A stretch of DNA of 12,638 nucleotides. Source: Bryobacterales bacterium. Its GTDB lineage: Bacteria; Acidobacteriota; Terriglobia; Bryobacterales; Bryobacteraceae. A program made the translations under genes and the position numbers. The notes under the pieces are model-generated. The model did no database searches. It saw only the letters and a program-made list of their open reading frames with translations, and was not told the DNA's origin. Shown here one piece after another: positions 1-7,285 of this stretch; position 1 is the first letter of the stretch, and the number at the start of each line of letters is the position of its first letter. The stretch covers positions 1 through 12,638 of the forward strand of contig PKYZ01000543.1 in assembly GCA_003132865.1 (NCBI GenBank). The letters run 5' to 3'.

Positions 1-622
1 CGGGCACGAACAGGCGCTCCGAGCGCGGCGAATTGGTGTGGATGGCTTTGGCGATCAGCTCCTTGCCCGTGCCGGTTTCGCCGGTGATCAGGATGGTGGA
101 ACGGCTGCTGGCCACCTGAGCCACCAGGTCGAGCAGGCGCAGCATGCGGTCGCTCTTGCCGATGATGTTGGGGAAGCTGTAGCGCTGCTTCAGCGCGCGC
201 TTCAGATGGGTGTTCTCGTATTCCAGGCGCCGCTTGGAGATCATGCGGTCGATCTCGATGAGCAGCTTTTCGTTGTCCCAAGGCTTGGAGAAGTAATCGT
301 TGGCGCCCAGCTTCAGCGCCTCGACGGCGGCTTCCACGGAGCCGTAGGCCGTGATCATGAAGATGGGGGTTTCGCGATCGCGCCCGCGGACATCGCGCAG
401 CACATCCATGCCGGACCGGTCGGGCATCATGAGGTCGAGCAGCACCATGTCGTAGGCGCGCGATTCGATCTTGCGCAGGCCTTCGGTGCCGTTGGCGGCG
501 AGGTCCACGCTATAGCCTTCCAGGTGGAGAAGGGTTTCCAGTCCTTCGCGTATATCCAACTCGTCATCCACCACCAGAACGCGGCCTTTATCGGTGGAGG
601 TGGTCGCTTCAGGTGCGGTCAT
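1..622 (-). CDS. NtrC-family sigma54-dependent response regulator (3' part beyond window)
   Basis: Translating the minus strand from the ATG at 622 gives 207 codons with no stop before the window edge. Residues about 13-130 are a receiver domain: acidic pair D19-D20 in VVDDE, phospho-acceptor D63 in LLDLMMP, T91 in ITAYG and K113 in FSKPW. From about residue 150 the sigma54-interaction AAA+ domain begins (NIIGKS), with Walker A GETGTGKE at 181-188. The rest of the ATPase and any helix-turn-helix lie beyond base 1; full-length family members are usually about 450-480 residues. The ATG lies one base after the TGA of the upstream kinase, so the two are almost certainly cotranscribed and translationally coupled, and the kinase at 624-3614 is the likely phosphodonor. 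Family role: phosphorylated regulator activates sigma54 promoters by ATP hydrolysis. The target genes cannot be read from this window. Confidence 0.95.
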   Translation of the reverse strand, partial: MTAPEATTSTDKGRVLVVDDELDIREGLETLLHLEGYSVDLAANGTEGLRKIESRAYDMVLLDLMMPDRSGMDVLRDVRGRDRETPIFMITAYGSVEAAVEALKLGANDYFSKPWDNEKLLIEIDRMISKRRLEYENTHLKRALKQRYSFPNIIGKSDRMLRLLDLVAQVASSRSTILITGETGTGKELIAKAIHTNSPRSERLFVP

Positions 623-623
623 T

Positions 624-3614
624 TCAGGCGGCATTCACGGGTTGATTGGATGCGGAGAGGCCAGAGGCCTGTCCCACTGCGGTCCTGGACCAGGGCAGCC
701 GAAGCTGGAAACGGGTGCCACCCTGGCGGCTGGATACTTCGATGGAACCCTTGTGTTCCTGGACGATCCCGTAGGTCACCGCCAAGCCCATGCCGGTGCC
801 TTTGCGGCTCCCCTTGGTGGTGAAGAACGGATCGTAGATGCGCTGGATGTGCTCGGGCGAGATGCCGTGGCCGGTGTCGGAAACATCCACGCCCGCGCCG
901 GATTCCTCGGCCCAGGTGCGCACCGAGAGAACGCCGCCGCCATCCATGGCATCGCGCGCGTTGAGGAACAGGTTCAGGAAGACCTGCTGCAGCTTGCCGG
1001 CGTTGCCATGCACGGGCGGCAAGCCGCCGGCGAGTTCCAGCTTCACCTCCACGCCCACCTTCCGGATCTGATGTTCGAGCAACGACATGGTCTCGCGGAC
1101 GACTTTGTTCAGGTCCACATCGCCGAACGAAGTGGTGGAGGTGCGCGAGAAATTCAGCAGCGAGTTGACGATCTCGCTGGCGCGGAAGGTCTGCTTGGCG
1201 ATCTTGTCGAGCAGGATGGATTTCTGGTCGTCGTTGGCCACCTGTTTGGCCAGCATCTGCGCGTAAGTGGAGATCACCGCCAGCGGCGTATTGACTTCGT
1301 GGGCCACGCCCGCCGCCAGCAGGCCGATGCTCGACAGCTTGTCGGCCTGGACCAGGCGCTGCTCCAGTTCGGCTCGGTCGGTCACGTCGTCGAAAATGAT
1401 GAGGCGGCCGATCTGTTCGAAGTCCTTTGAGACCAGCGGGGCGATGGCTACGTTCAGCGTGGAGCTGGAGCCATCCTGACGGGCTGAAGCCGGTCCCACC
1501 GACGCCGGTCCCACCTTGCCGTTGATGGGGACAGGCTCATGGCTTGGCAACGCGGGCAGCGCGGACAGCGCTGTGGGGTGCAGCTCGAACTTATAGATGT
1601 GGTGAATGCCGGTCTGGCCGCGCACGCGCTCGAACTGATCCGACAGGTCGGCGGGGAACAGTTCCGCCAGCTTGCGGCCGACGGCGGATTGCCGCGGGAT
1701 TCCGGTGAGCTTCTCGATTTGCGTGTTCCAGCTTTCGACGCGGTCGTCCAGGTCGGCGGCCAGGATGCCCACGTTGATGGATTCGACGATGTTTTCGCTG
1801 AACTCCTTCAGGCGCTCGTACTCCTCCATCTTGCGCTGCAGCGAGCGGTAGAGGGTAGCGTTCTCGATGGCGATCCCCACATAGCCGGAAATGGTGGCCA
1901 GGAGTTCGACATCCACCGTGGAAAGGAAGTCGCCGTCTTCGGTGCGGCTTGCGCCCAGGTAAGCGATGGTCCTGCCGCGCACGGTGCAGGGGAGATAGTA
2001 GGTGAGGTCCAGATCCGCGATGGCAGCGCGCACGCTGGGCGGCCAACTGCGCGACACCGCGTCCAGTTGATGGCGGGTGCGCTCGAAGAAGATATAAGGC
2101 TGCGCCAGGTCCCAGTTCAGGAAGCTCAAATCCAGTTGATCCGCGGTCAGTTCCGGCGGCCGGCGGCGCGCGCCCATGGACATTTTCAGGCGGAAAGCGG
2201 GTTTATCGTCCGGCCGTTCCTCCGCCAGGAACACGGCCATGTGGCGGATGGAGAGGGTCTGCAGCAGGCGCTCGCAGACCGAATTCAGCATGGCGTCCAG
2301 GTCGGTTTCCGCGTTCAGCTCGCGGGCGAATTCTACCAGCGTGCGCCGGTAATCGTAGCGGTCGCGATAGAAGTGTTTGTCGAGCCGCTCCTGAATCCAG
2401 TTGCGGATAGGCTGGAAGAGGAAGGCGGCCACCAGCATCACCAAGATCAGGCCGATGTTGCCCACATCCTTGAAGTTCTTTTGCACCAGGCTGCCGAGCG
2501 AGAACACGATGCCGTAGAACGCCGCCAGCACGCATACCGTGGCCAGCGTGTAGGCATATCCGCGCTGGAAGAGAATATCGACATCCATCAGCCGGTAGCG
2601 CGCGATGGCATACGCCAGGGTCAGCGGGATGAGCGCCATCGACAGGACCGAAAGCCGCATGTATTGGTTGGGTATCATCCCCAACGCGTAGGGCGCCACG
2701 TACAGGATGGTGAAGGGCAGGATTCCGCAGAAGGTCCCGTTGCGCAGCCATTTCAACTGCTGCCGCACAATGGGATCCTCGGCTTTGCGGTAATCCAGGC
2801 TCAGCACCAACCAACCGAGCAGGTAGGGAACGACCAGCAGCGGCTGCCAGATGCGGTCGAGCATCCAGCGCAGTTCCAATAGCGAGATGCCGATTTGCAG
2901 AGTGCCGGAAGTGACCGCGAGCCAAAGCGCGAAGAGCAACGCGGGCGGCAGGTACAGGATCGCCACCCACGGCTGGGAACGGAACCAGCGGCGCGGCTCC
3001 GGGAAGGTTAGGCAGAAATGCAGAAAAACGATAGGCGCGAGCAGGCCGGCCGCCACATTGCAAAAGTATATGACTTTGTCGAATCCATTCAGTTTGCCGG
3101 TGTAATGGAAGCAGCACAAGATGAATGAGACCAGGCACAGAACGTAGAAATGGCGCGCCATATGGGCACTGCCGCGCCGGAAGTAGACGAATAGCCCGAT
3201 GAGCAGATACGCGGCGCCCACCATGTATTGGTAGGAGACGGCTGGATCGAGCGGCTCTTCGCGGATATAGACGGCGGCCTTGAACTCGACACTTTGCCGG
3301 CTGGCGGTATAATCCGCCTTGTTCCAGGCTCCCACCGCCGCCAGGATTTGGGGAACGTCGATGGCCTTGACGGTGGCGGCGCCATTGATTTTCAGCAGCG
3401 TGTCGCCGTTCTTGAGGCCGGCTTTGGCGGCGGGCCCGTCGGGATCGATGTGCAGGGCCTCCACGCGGCGCCCGCGATCGACCCAGACCGCACCGTCGTC
3501 GGCCAGGCGGAACTTGTGTTGTTGCTCGAAATTGATGACGGCAGAGTAAGCCGCGGCGATTGTCAGGATGATCAGGATCGCGGTTGAGAGCTTGAATTTG
3601 AGTTCCTGAAACAT
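624..3614 (-). CDS. Membrane sensor histidine kinase with PDZ, multi-TM, GAF and PAS domains (NtrB-like)
   Basis: 996 residues. Order: one N-terminal TM helix (about 10-27); PDZ-like segment (about 40-100, GPAAKAGLKNGDTLLKING); about eight TM helices (about 130-400); GAF-like domain (about 425-590); short coiled linker; PAS domain (about 605-750); HisKA with phospho-acceptor H772 in AHEVNTPL; HATPase with N box NLFLNARDAM (881-890), G1 DTGHG (913-917) and G2 GTGMGLA (939-945). All catalytic boxes are present, so it should be an active kinase for the adjacent NtrC-type regulator. The PDZ segment is predicted outside the membrane; the signal sensed is unknown. Two odd parts: a low-complexity Pro/Ala/Gly insertion of about 35-40 residues inside PAS (about 680-717), and a C-terminal tail after the last beta strand. 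Both are encoded by hairpin repeats described separately. The ATG at 3614 is preferred; an overlapping ORF from 3618 is in another frame. Confidence 0.93.
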   Translation of the reverse strand: MFQELKFKLSTAILIILTIAAAYSAVINFEQQHKFRLADDGAVWVDRGRRVEALHIDPDGPAAKAGLKNGDTLLKINGAATVKAIDVPQILAAVGAWNKADYTASRQSVEFKAAVYIREEPLDPAVSYQYMVGAAYLLIGLFVYFRRGSAHMARHFYVLCLVSFILCCFHYTGKLNGFDKVIYFCNVAAGLLAPIVFLHFCLTFPEPRRWFRSQPWVAILYLPPALLFALWLAVTSGTLQIGISLLELRWMLDRIWQPLLVVPYLLGWLVLSLDYRKAEDPIVRQQLKWLRNGTFCGILPFTILYVAPYALGMIPNQYMRLSVLSMALIPLTLAYAIARYRLMDVDILFQRGYAYTLATVCVLAAFYGIVFSLGSLVQKNFKDVGNIGLILVMLVAAFLFQPIRNWIQERLDKHFYRDRYDYRRTLVEFARELNAETDLDAMLNSVCERLLQTLSIRHMAVFLAEERPDDKPAFRLKMSMGARRRPPELTADQLDLSFLNWDLAQPYIFFERTRHQLDAVSRSWPPSVRAAIADLDLTYYLPCTVRGRTIAYLGASRTEDGDFLSTVDVELLATISGYVGIAIENATLYRSLQRKMEEYERLKEFSENIVESINVGILAADLDDRVESWNTQIEKLTGIPRQSAVGRKLAELFPADLSDQFERVRGQTGIHHIYKFELHPTALSALPALPSHEPVPINGKVGPASVGPASARQDGSSSTLNVAIAPLVSKDFEQIGRLIIFDDVTDRAELEQRLVQADKLSSIGLLAAGVAHEVNTPLAVISTYAQMLAKQVANDDQKSILLDKIAKQTFRASEIVNSLLNFSRTSTTSFGDVDLNKVVRETMSLLEHQIRKVGVEVKLELAGGLPPVHGNAGKLQQVFLNLFLNARDAMDGGGVLSVRTWAEESGAGVDVSDTGHGISPEHIQRIYDPFFTTKGSRKGTGMGLAVTYGIVQEHKGSIEVSSRQGGTRFQLRLPWSRTAVGQASGLSASNQPVNAA
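655..677 (-). repeat. GTGGG-hairpin repeat inside the kinase C-terminus
   Basis: On the minus strand the sequence reads GTGGGACAGGCC-TCT-GGCCTCTC, a short hairpin (5-bp AGGCC/GGCCT core) preceded by GTGGG. It closely matches the intergenic copies at 9188-9212 and 12606-12628. Here it is translated in frame as part of the last residues of the kinase (VGQASGLSAS), after the final HATPase strand. It therefore appears to have extended or replaced the native C-terminus. Confidence 0.65.
1478..1515 (-). repeat. Tandem 15-bp repeat ending in a GTGGG-hairpin, inside the PAS domain coding region
   Basis: The minus strand contains two adjacent 15-bp units differing at one base (GGTGGGACCGGCGTC then GGTGGGACCGGCTTC). 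The second continues as a hairpin, GACCGGCT pairing with AGCCCGTC at 7 of 8 positions. It is translated as VGPASVGPASARQ, a Pro/Gly/Ala loop between two conserved PAS/PAC strands. The unit resembles the intergenic GTGGGGC hairpins, so this looks like an in-frame repeat insertion followed by local duplication. Confidence 0.6.
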
Positions 3615-3768
3615 TCACACCGCCATCATGGGCTTCTGGGGCACACTACCACCGGGAGTTCCGACCTAGCACGTTGCATGCCAGCCGCCACCATCATAAT
3701 AGTAAATTTTTCTTGCACTTACCAGTGATGCGGCTGTGGGAATCCGCAAATCGGGAGAAGCCCCTATG

Positions 3769-3808
3769 GAGACGCGGAGACGCCGTGACACGGGGACGCG
3801 GTGACACG
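3769..3808. repeat. 8-bp tandem repeat, five units
   Basis: Five consecutive 8-mers: GAGACGCG, GAGACGCC, GTGACACG, GGGACGCG, GTGACACG. Consensus GnGAC(G/A)CG. The array runs directly into the inverted-repeat element that starts at 3810. The period is exact with no spacer; copies differ by one to four bases. Confidence 0.75.
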
Positions 3809-3809
3809 G

Positions 3810-3906
3810 GGCGCACGTTCTCAACGTGCCGCCCGCTATCGGGCATGCTTCGCGGCCCAAGACGTGTCGGCAGGAGTGCGGACACGGCACGTTGAGAACG
3901 TGCGCC
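3810..3906. repeat. 97-bp inverted-repeat element with 21-bp perfect arms, each arm itself a hairpin
   Basis: Bases 3810-3830 and 3886-3906 are exact reverse complements over 21 bp. Each arm also folds on itself: GCACGTT-CTC-AACGTGC at 3813-3829 and its complement at 3887-3903. Between the arms lie further hairpins, GCCCG-CTAT-CGGGC (3831-3844) and CGTGTC (3863-3868) with GACACG (3881-3886). The element ends three bases from the EVE gene stop codon. It may terminate transcription, but neither arm has a following T-run. It shares its convergent layout with 7329-7456 and 11231-11352. Confidence 0.8.
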
Positions 3907-3909
3907 ACG

Positions 3910-4320
3910 TCAGATCTTAGTTTTGCCGTAGCGCTGGCGCATCCATTCCACAAACGCCCCAGGCGCGCTCATGGTGGAAAGGCGGCTCTGGCGGACCAGG
4001 GCCCAATCGGCGAAAAGGCCGCTGTCCTTGATCTCGCGCAAGGTGGTGGGCGGCTCCAGAGCGCTCAGAAACTCGAAGTCCACAACGGTCAGTTTGGCGT
4101 CCTTGGGGTCCGGCCGCGGCGCGGAGGCCACCTTCGCCAGTCCGACGATGCAAGGGTCGCCCATGCTGTGATAAATGAAAACGCGGTCGCCCGGACGCAT
4201 CTCCCGGATGGCGCGCAACGCCTGAGGGTTGCGCACACCGTCCCAAACCGTCTTGCGGTCGCGCGCCAGGTTGTCTATGGAATACGTCTCGGGATCGGTC
4301 TTGGCCAGGAAGTAGTTCAT
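3910..4320 (-). CDS. EVE-domain protein (thymocyte nuclear protein 1-like)
   Basis: 136 residues starting MNYFLAKTDPETYSIDNL, the usual start of this single-domain family (about 140-150 residues). Diagnostic pieces: WDGVRNPQALRAIREM (about 27-42), GDRVFIYHS (about 45-53), a VGLAKV strand and a C-terminal FVEWMRQRYG. EVE domains belong to the PUA-like fold and bind modified bases in nucleic acid; the ligand here is unknown. The frame is open further upstream to 4416, but those 32 residues look non-coding (low homology-like content, Cys/Pro-rich) and overlap the end of the preceding gene, so the ATG at 4320 is chosen. It starts 44 bases after the stop of the zeta-like gene and could be cotranscribed with it. 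Confidence 0.92.
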   Translation of the reverse strand: MNYFLAKTDPETYSIDNLARDRKTVWDGVRNPQALRAIREMRPGDRVFIYHSMGDPCIVGLAKVASAPRPDPKDAKLTVVDFEFLSALEPPTTLREIKDSGLFADWALVRQSRLSTMSAPGAFVEWMRQRYGKTKI

Positions 4321-4364
4321 GCGGTTATTTCCCGCATCGTACCATTTGCAGGGTGTGCATGGCG

Positions 4365-5023
4365 CTACTGGCCCTGAGAGCCTTGCCGACAGGAACGAAG
4401 CGCATCGTGACACCACCAGTCCCGCTGCTCTCCGCTGGCGGTAGGACCCAGCGCCTCCCGCAACCAGGCGGGCGCGCCGTCTGCCACGTAGCGGATGCGG
4501 CCGTCGATGGCTTCCAGAACGAGGTCAGGTCCAGAGTCGTGCCGACTGATGTCGAAAACCTGTACCTGGTCGAATTCTTGAATCGCTCTGGTTAGGTTGT
4601 TCATGCTTGCGTTATGTATCCGCCGGATCTCATCGGGCGGCGCGGAATGTCCGCCGCCATCCGCTCGAACCGCAACGCGGCTGATATTGAGTTCCACGTC
4701 ATCAAGCGCCACGTAGAGTAGCACTGACAGAAATCCGTTGGCGCGCGCCTCATTCGCCTGCCGGAAAGGTGATACCCATCCGCAGAGTCGTCTCATAAGC
4801 GAAGCTTTTTCTGTCGTGTATGTGGTCCGCGATGAACCGCTCCAGCTTTTTGCCGACTTGGATCCGCACGTCCGGAGTGATGTTCTGGTAGGAGCCGCCG
4901 TTCAATTCCGCGGCTCTGTCGTCGGCGTTGAAGGAGTCGAGGCCAGTCTCCGCGACTGGGAAGAGGCTGGACTTGCCGCTGCCGGGTGGACCCGGCGACG
5001 ACGATCATCCGGGGATCGTGCAT
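4365..5023 (-). pseudogene. Zeta-toxin-like P-loop kinase, interrupted by two single-base frameshifts
   Basis: Reading the minus strand from ATG 5023 gives MHDPRMIVVAG, then the frame breaks inside the Walker A motif. Ignoring one base (plus A at 4990) restores GPPGSGKSSLFPV. The new frame runs through FNADDRAAELNG and SFAYETTLR to a TGA just after a second shift in the AAA run at 4765-4767. Ignoring one A there continues FRQANEARANGFLSV, then VALDDVELNISRV, the RADGGGHSAPPDEIRRIH motif and a stop at 4365. Repaired length is 218 residues, normal for chromosomal zeta-toxin/UDP-GlcNAc-kinase-like ATPases. The motif order (Walker A, NxD, ETT, GGHxxP) supports the family. As written it cannot give a functional kinase, by real decay or by sequencing error in homopolymer-like sites. 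The last 27 residues after WLREAL are atypical. Confidence 0.85.
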
Positions 5024-5084
5024 TTTGAGCCGCGGCGCATGTCGGGCGGCGTCTCTTTTTTGACGCGCCGTCCCTGGGAATCGA

Positions 5085-5228
5085 TCAGCCCTGGTATTGA
5101 AGGTCCGCGACGACCTTGCGTCGTCTGGCCCGGGCCTTGTCAAGCTCCTGCTCCGTAAACCTCGCTCGCTCCTCAGGGTCCTGCAAATTGACGTTGGCCC
5201 AACCGATCTCTTTGGTTTTGTGGGCCAT
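5085..5228 (-). CDS. Small basic/charged hypothetical protein upstream of the zeta-like gene
   Basis: 47 residues from ATG 5228 (MAHKTKEIGWANVN...), rich in Arg/Lys/Glu, with a helix-like stretch PEERARFTEQELDKARARRRKVVADLQ. The same frame is open to a GTG at 5288 (67 residues), adding a DQDRIALARLLK helix, so the longer start is possible. It ends 61 bases before the zeta-like ATG on the same strand. Its size, charge and position fit an antitoxin or accessory partner, but it was not recognised as a known antitoxin family; that role is inference from position only. Confidence 0.5.
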   Translation of the reverse strand: MAHKTKEIGWANVNLQDPEERARFTEQELDKARARRRKVVADLQYQG

Positions 5229-5373
5229 TGGTGTTTTCAGGAGTCGGGCGAGTGCGATCCGGTCCTGATCCAATGTTACCACCGGCACCCCTACTGCATC
5301 GCTCCACCGCCAGTCCCAAGGGTAGGGTGGCAGACCGCTCCCTTGCGGGGTGCCCTTGCGGCTGCGGCTCAGT

Positions 5374-5379
5374 TAACAT
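5374..5379 (+). promoter_or_regulatory. Putative -10 box (TAACAT) six bases before a GTG start
   Basis: TAACAT, then GATGGG, then the GTG start at 5386. The box-to-start gap is six bases, the same as at 7560-7565 and on the minus strand at 10338-10333. That spacing would put the transcript start at or next to the start codon (leaderless mRNA). No good -35 hexamer was found at the expected distance. Confidence 0.45.
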
Positions 5380-5385
5380 GATGGG

Positions 5386-7251
5386 GTGATCGCCCGCTGC
5401 ATATTTCTCCTGCTCGGCGCCATTCCGCTCTTCGGCGCCGAGGCAACTATTCAGGATCGCGTCCAATTCAGCCAAGTCTTCGGGGAAACCCGCAACTTCC
5501 GCATCTTCCTGCCGGCCAATTACGCCACTTCCGGGAAGCGCTACCCAGTCATCTACTGGTTTCACGGTTGGAGCGAGCGCTTCAACAAGCCCGTCGACGA
5601 CCCGCCCAATCGCAATTACGACTCCGGCACGGATTACGGCGGCGACAACATCGCCAACTTCGTCGCCACGCACGACGTGATCGTGGTCAAGTGGGACGGC
5701 TTCAACCCCCGCTTCTCGGGCGACAATTACAAGCGCCCGTATAACATCAGCCCGGTCGAAACCAACCGCCAGTTCCCGCTCTATTTCCCTGAGTTGGTCG
5801 ATTTCATCGACGCCAACTACCGCACCATCGCCGATCGCGATCATCGCGCCACCGCGGGCCTGTCGATGGGCGGATTCATGTCATTCTGGATCGCCGGCAA
5901 GTATCCGCACCTGGTTTCCAGCGCGTCGAATTTCATGGGATCTTCTGAGTTCTTCGTGGGTCCGCGCGACTTCCCCGTCGAATACCGCCACGACGAAATG
6001 TACGGCAACTACGAAGGCGTGCGCACCCGCCTGGTGACCGGCGCGCGGGATTTCATCCAGTTCTACCACGCCCAAATGAACGCCATCTGGAAATACGCGC
6101 GCGACTGGCACGAAACCGAGGACTTCGACTTCGATCACGGCACGCCCGGCATGGCCAAAACGCTGGAGTTCCACATGAACGCGTTCGCGCATCCCCTGCC
6201 CCGCCCCACGGTTTGGAACCATGCGGATGTGTATCCGAACTTCACGGTTTGGGGCTGGGAGGTGGCATCGGACCGGAAGCAGCCGGGCTTCACCGCGCTT
6301 TCGAATGTCTCAGCCGCGGGCTTTCGCTCGTCGGTGCGCGAATGGCTGCCGGGCGGCGCCACGATCCCGGGCGTGAAGCTGTCCATCGAAACCGACAAGC
6401 TGTATCCGCCGCGCAAGCCGCAAACCGTAACCATCGTCCGCTTGCGCGATGGCAACGTGCGGCGGCAGACGCTTACAGCCGGCGCCGATGGCCGCCTGAA
6501 TCTCGACCTGGATGGCGAAGAATACGAAGTAGGCATCTCATCCGGACCGGTGCTGGCGCTCTCCGGATATCAGTTGGATGGCGCCGCGTGGGCCACCGCG
6601 GGCGAGCCGTTGCGCGCGCGCTTGCGTATCTGGAACAAGGGCGCGGCGCCTTCGCGGCCGGTCACGTTGCGGTGGCTCAGCCCCAATCCCGGCGTGGATC
6701 TGGCACCCATGTCGTCGGAATTGCCGGCCATCGCGCCGGGCCAATCCACGGATATTGCGCTGACGGTGACAGTGAGGGATCTGAAGCGGGCCATCGTGAA
6801 AATCGTGGCCGTGCAGGGCGACACGCGCCTGCCGGTCGAAATTCCGCTGTTTCCGCCCGCGCAGGCCTTTCCGGATTTCCGCATCGTGGATGGCCAGCAG
6901 GTCCGCATTTTCCAGCACGCCACCGAAAAGGTCCAACTGACCCTGGGCGATGGCAATGGCGATGGAAAGGCCAACGCGGGCGAAAGGATCGCGATTCTGC
7001 TTCCGGAGGACGACGTTTACCGCGCCGCCGAGCTGTTTACCAACGACGCCTGCGTGGATAATTCTCTGCGCGCCTTCGACGATTGGAGCGACTACGATCA
7101 CGTGGGCGCGTCGTCCAAATATTCGCTGCCGCTGATCAAGCCGGACTGTCCGGCCGGCCACGTGATCCACGCGCTGGCCCGCGTGTTGCTACCCGACAAG
7201 CCCAACCACGTCGTGCGCTACGCGGTTATCGAGTTTCCGGTTCAGCGGTAA
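5386..7251 (+). CDS. Secreted Esterase-D-like alpha/beta hydrolase with C-terminal Ig-like and Ca-binding-like regions
   Basis: 621 residues from a GTG start. The first about 18 residues are a hydrophobic signal peptide (IFLLLGAIPLFGAEA). Residues about 25-270 match the Esterase D/feruloyl-esterase-like fold: WFHGW (about 58-62) as oxyanion-hole region, nucleophile elbow GLSMGG with S160, and H251 in DHGTPGMAKTLEFH as likely catalytic His. About 385-490 looks like a CARDB/Ig-type beta domain (LRARLRIWNKGAAPSRPVTLRW). The C-terminus has DGNGDGKANAGE (522-533), an acidic loop typical of calcium sites in exported bacterial proteins. Likely acts on an ester or carbohydrate-linked substrate outside the cytoplasm; substrate unknown. 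No in-frame ATG lies just upstream: the two ATGs before it are out of frame and hit TGA at once, so GTG 5386 is the best start. Confidence 0.88.
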   Translation: MIARCIFLLLGAIPLFGAEATIQDRVQFSQVFGETRNFRIFLPANYATSGKRYPVIYWFHGWSERFNKPVDDPPNRNYDSGTDYGGDNIANFVATHDVIVVKWDGFNPRFSGDNYKRPYNISPVETNRQFPLYFPELVDFIDANYRTIADRDHRATAGLSMGGFMSFWIAGKYPHLVSSASNFMGSSEFFVGPRDFPVEYRHDEMYGNYEGVRTRLVTGARDFIQFYHAQMNAIWKYARDWHETEDFDFDHGTPGMAKTLEFHMNAFAHPLPRPTVWNHADVYPNFTVWGWEVASDRKQPGFTALSNVSAAGFRSSVREWLPGGATIPGVKLSIETDKLYPPRKPQTVTIVRLRDGNVRRQTLTAGADGRLNLDLDGEEYEVGISSGPVLALSGYQLDGAAWATAGEPLRARLRIWNKGAAPSRPVTLRWLSPNPGVDLAPMSSELPAIAPGQSTDIALTVTVRDLKRAIVKIVAVQGDTRLPVEIPLFPPAQAFPDFRIVDGQQVRIFQHATEKVQLTLGDGNGDGKANAGERIAILLPEDDVYRAAELFTNDACVDNSLRAFDDWSDYDHVGASSKYSLPLIKPDCPAGHVIHALARVLLPDKPNHVVRYAVIEFPVQR

Positions 7252-7285
7252 ACCACTGCTGACTCCGTGGCGCACGCGCTCGTGC

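Larger units (their letters stand above)
3615..3909. other. Intergenic region with no gene; repeat-rich
   Basis: No convincing coding frame. The part next to the kinase (about 3615-3765) should hold the kinase operon promoter, but no clear -10/-35 pair was recognised. The remainder is the 8-bp tandem repeat at 3769-3808 and the inverted-repeat element at 3810-3906. The short ORFs in this stretch are made of repeat sequence and resemble nothing known. Confidence 0.6.

Noticed and set aside
1539..2882. 447-codon open frame on the plus strand, antisense to the kinase
   Set aside because: It is the shadow of a high-GC gene: low-complexity His/Gln/Arg-rich product, no recognisable domain, and the opposite strand holds an intact kinase with every motif.
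2203..3618. 471-codon minus frame overlapping the kinase
   Set aside because: Arg/Pro/Gly-rich out-of-frame product; the kinase frame explains the region completely.
3810..3906. CRISPR-like array
   Set aside because: Only two arms in inverted, not direct, orientation and no regular spacers.
5173..5844. 223-codon minus frame overlapping the esterase start
   Set aside because: Val/Asp/Ala-rich antisense shadow; it conflicts with the well-supported esterase.
6213..7061. 282-codon plus frame inside the esterase gene
   Set aside because: Out-of-frame shadow with Arg/Gly-rich composition and no domain.
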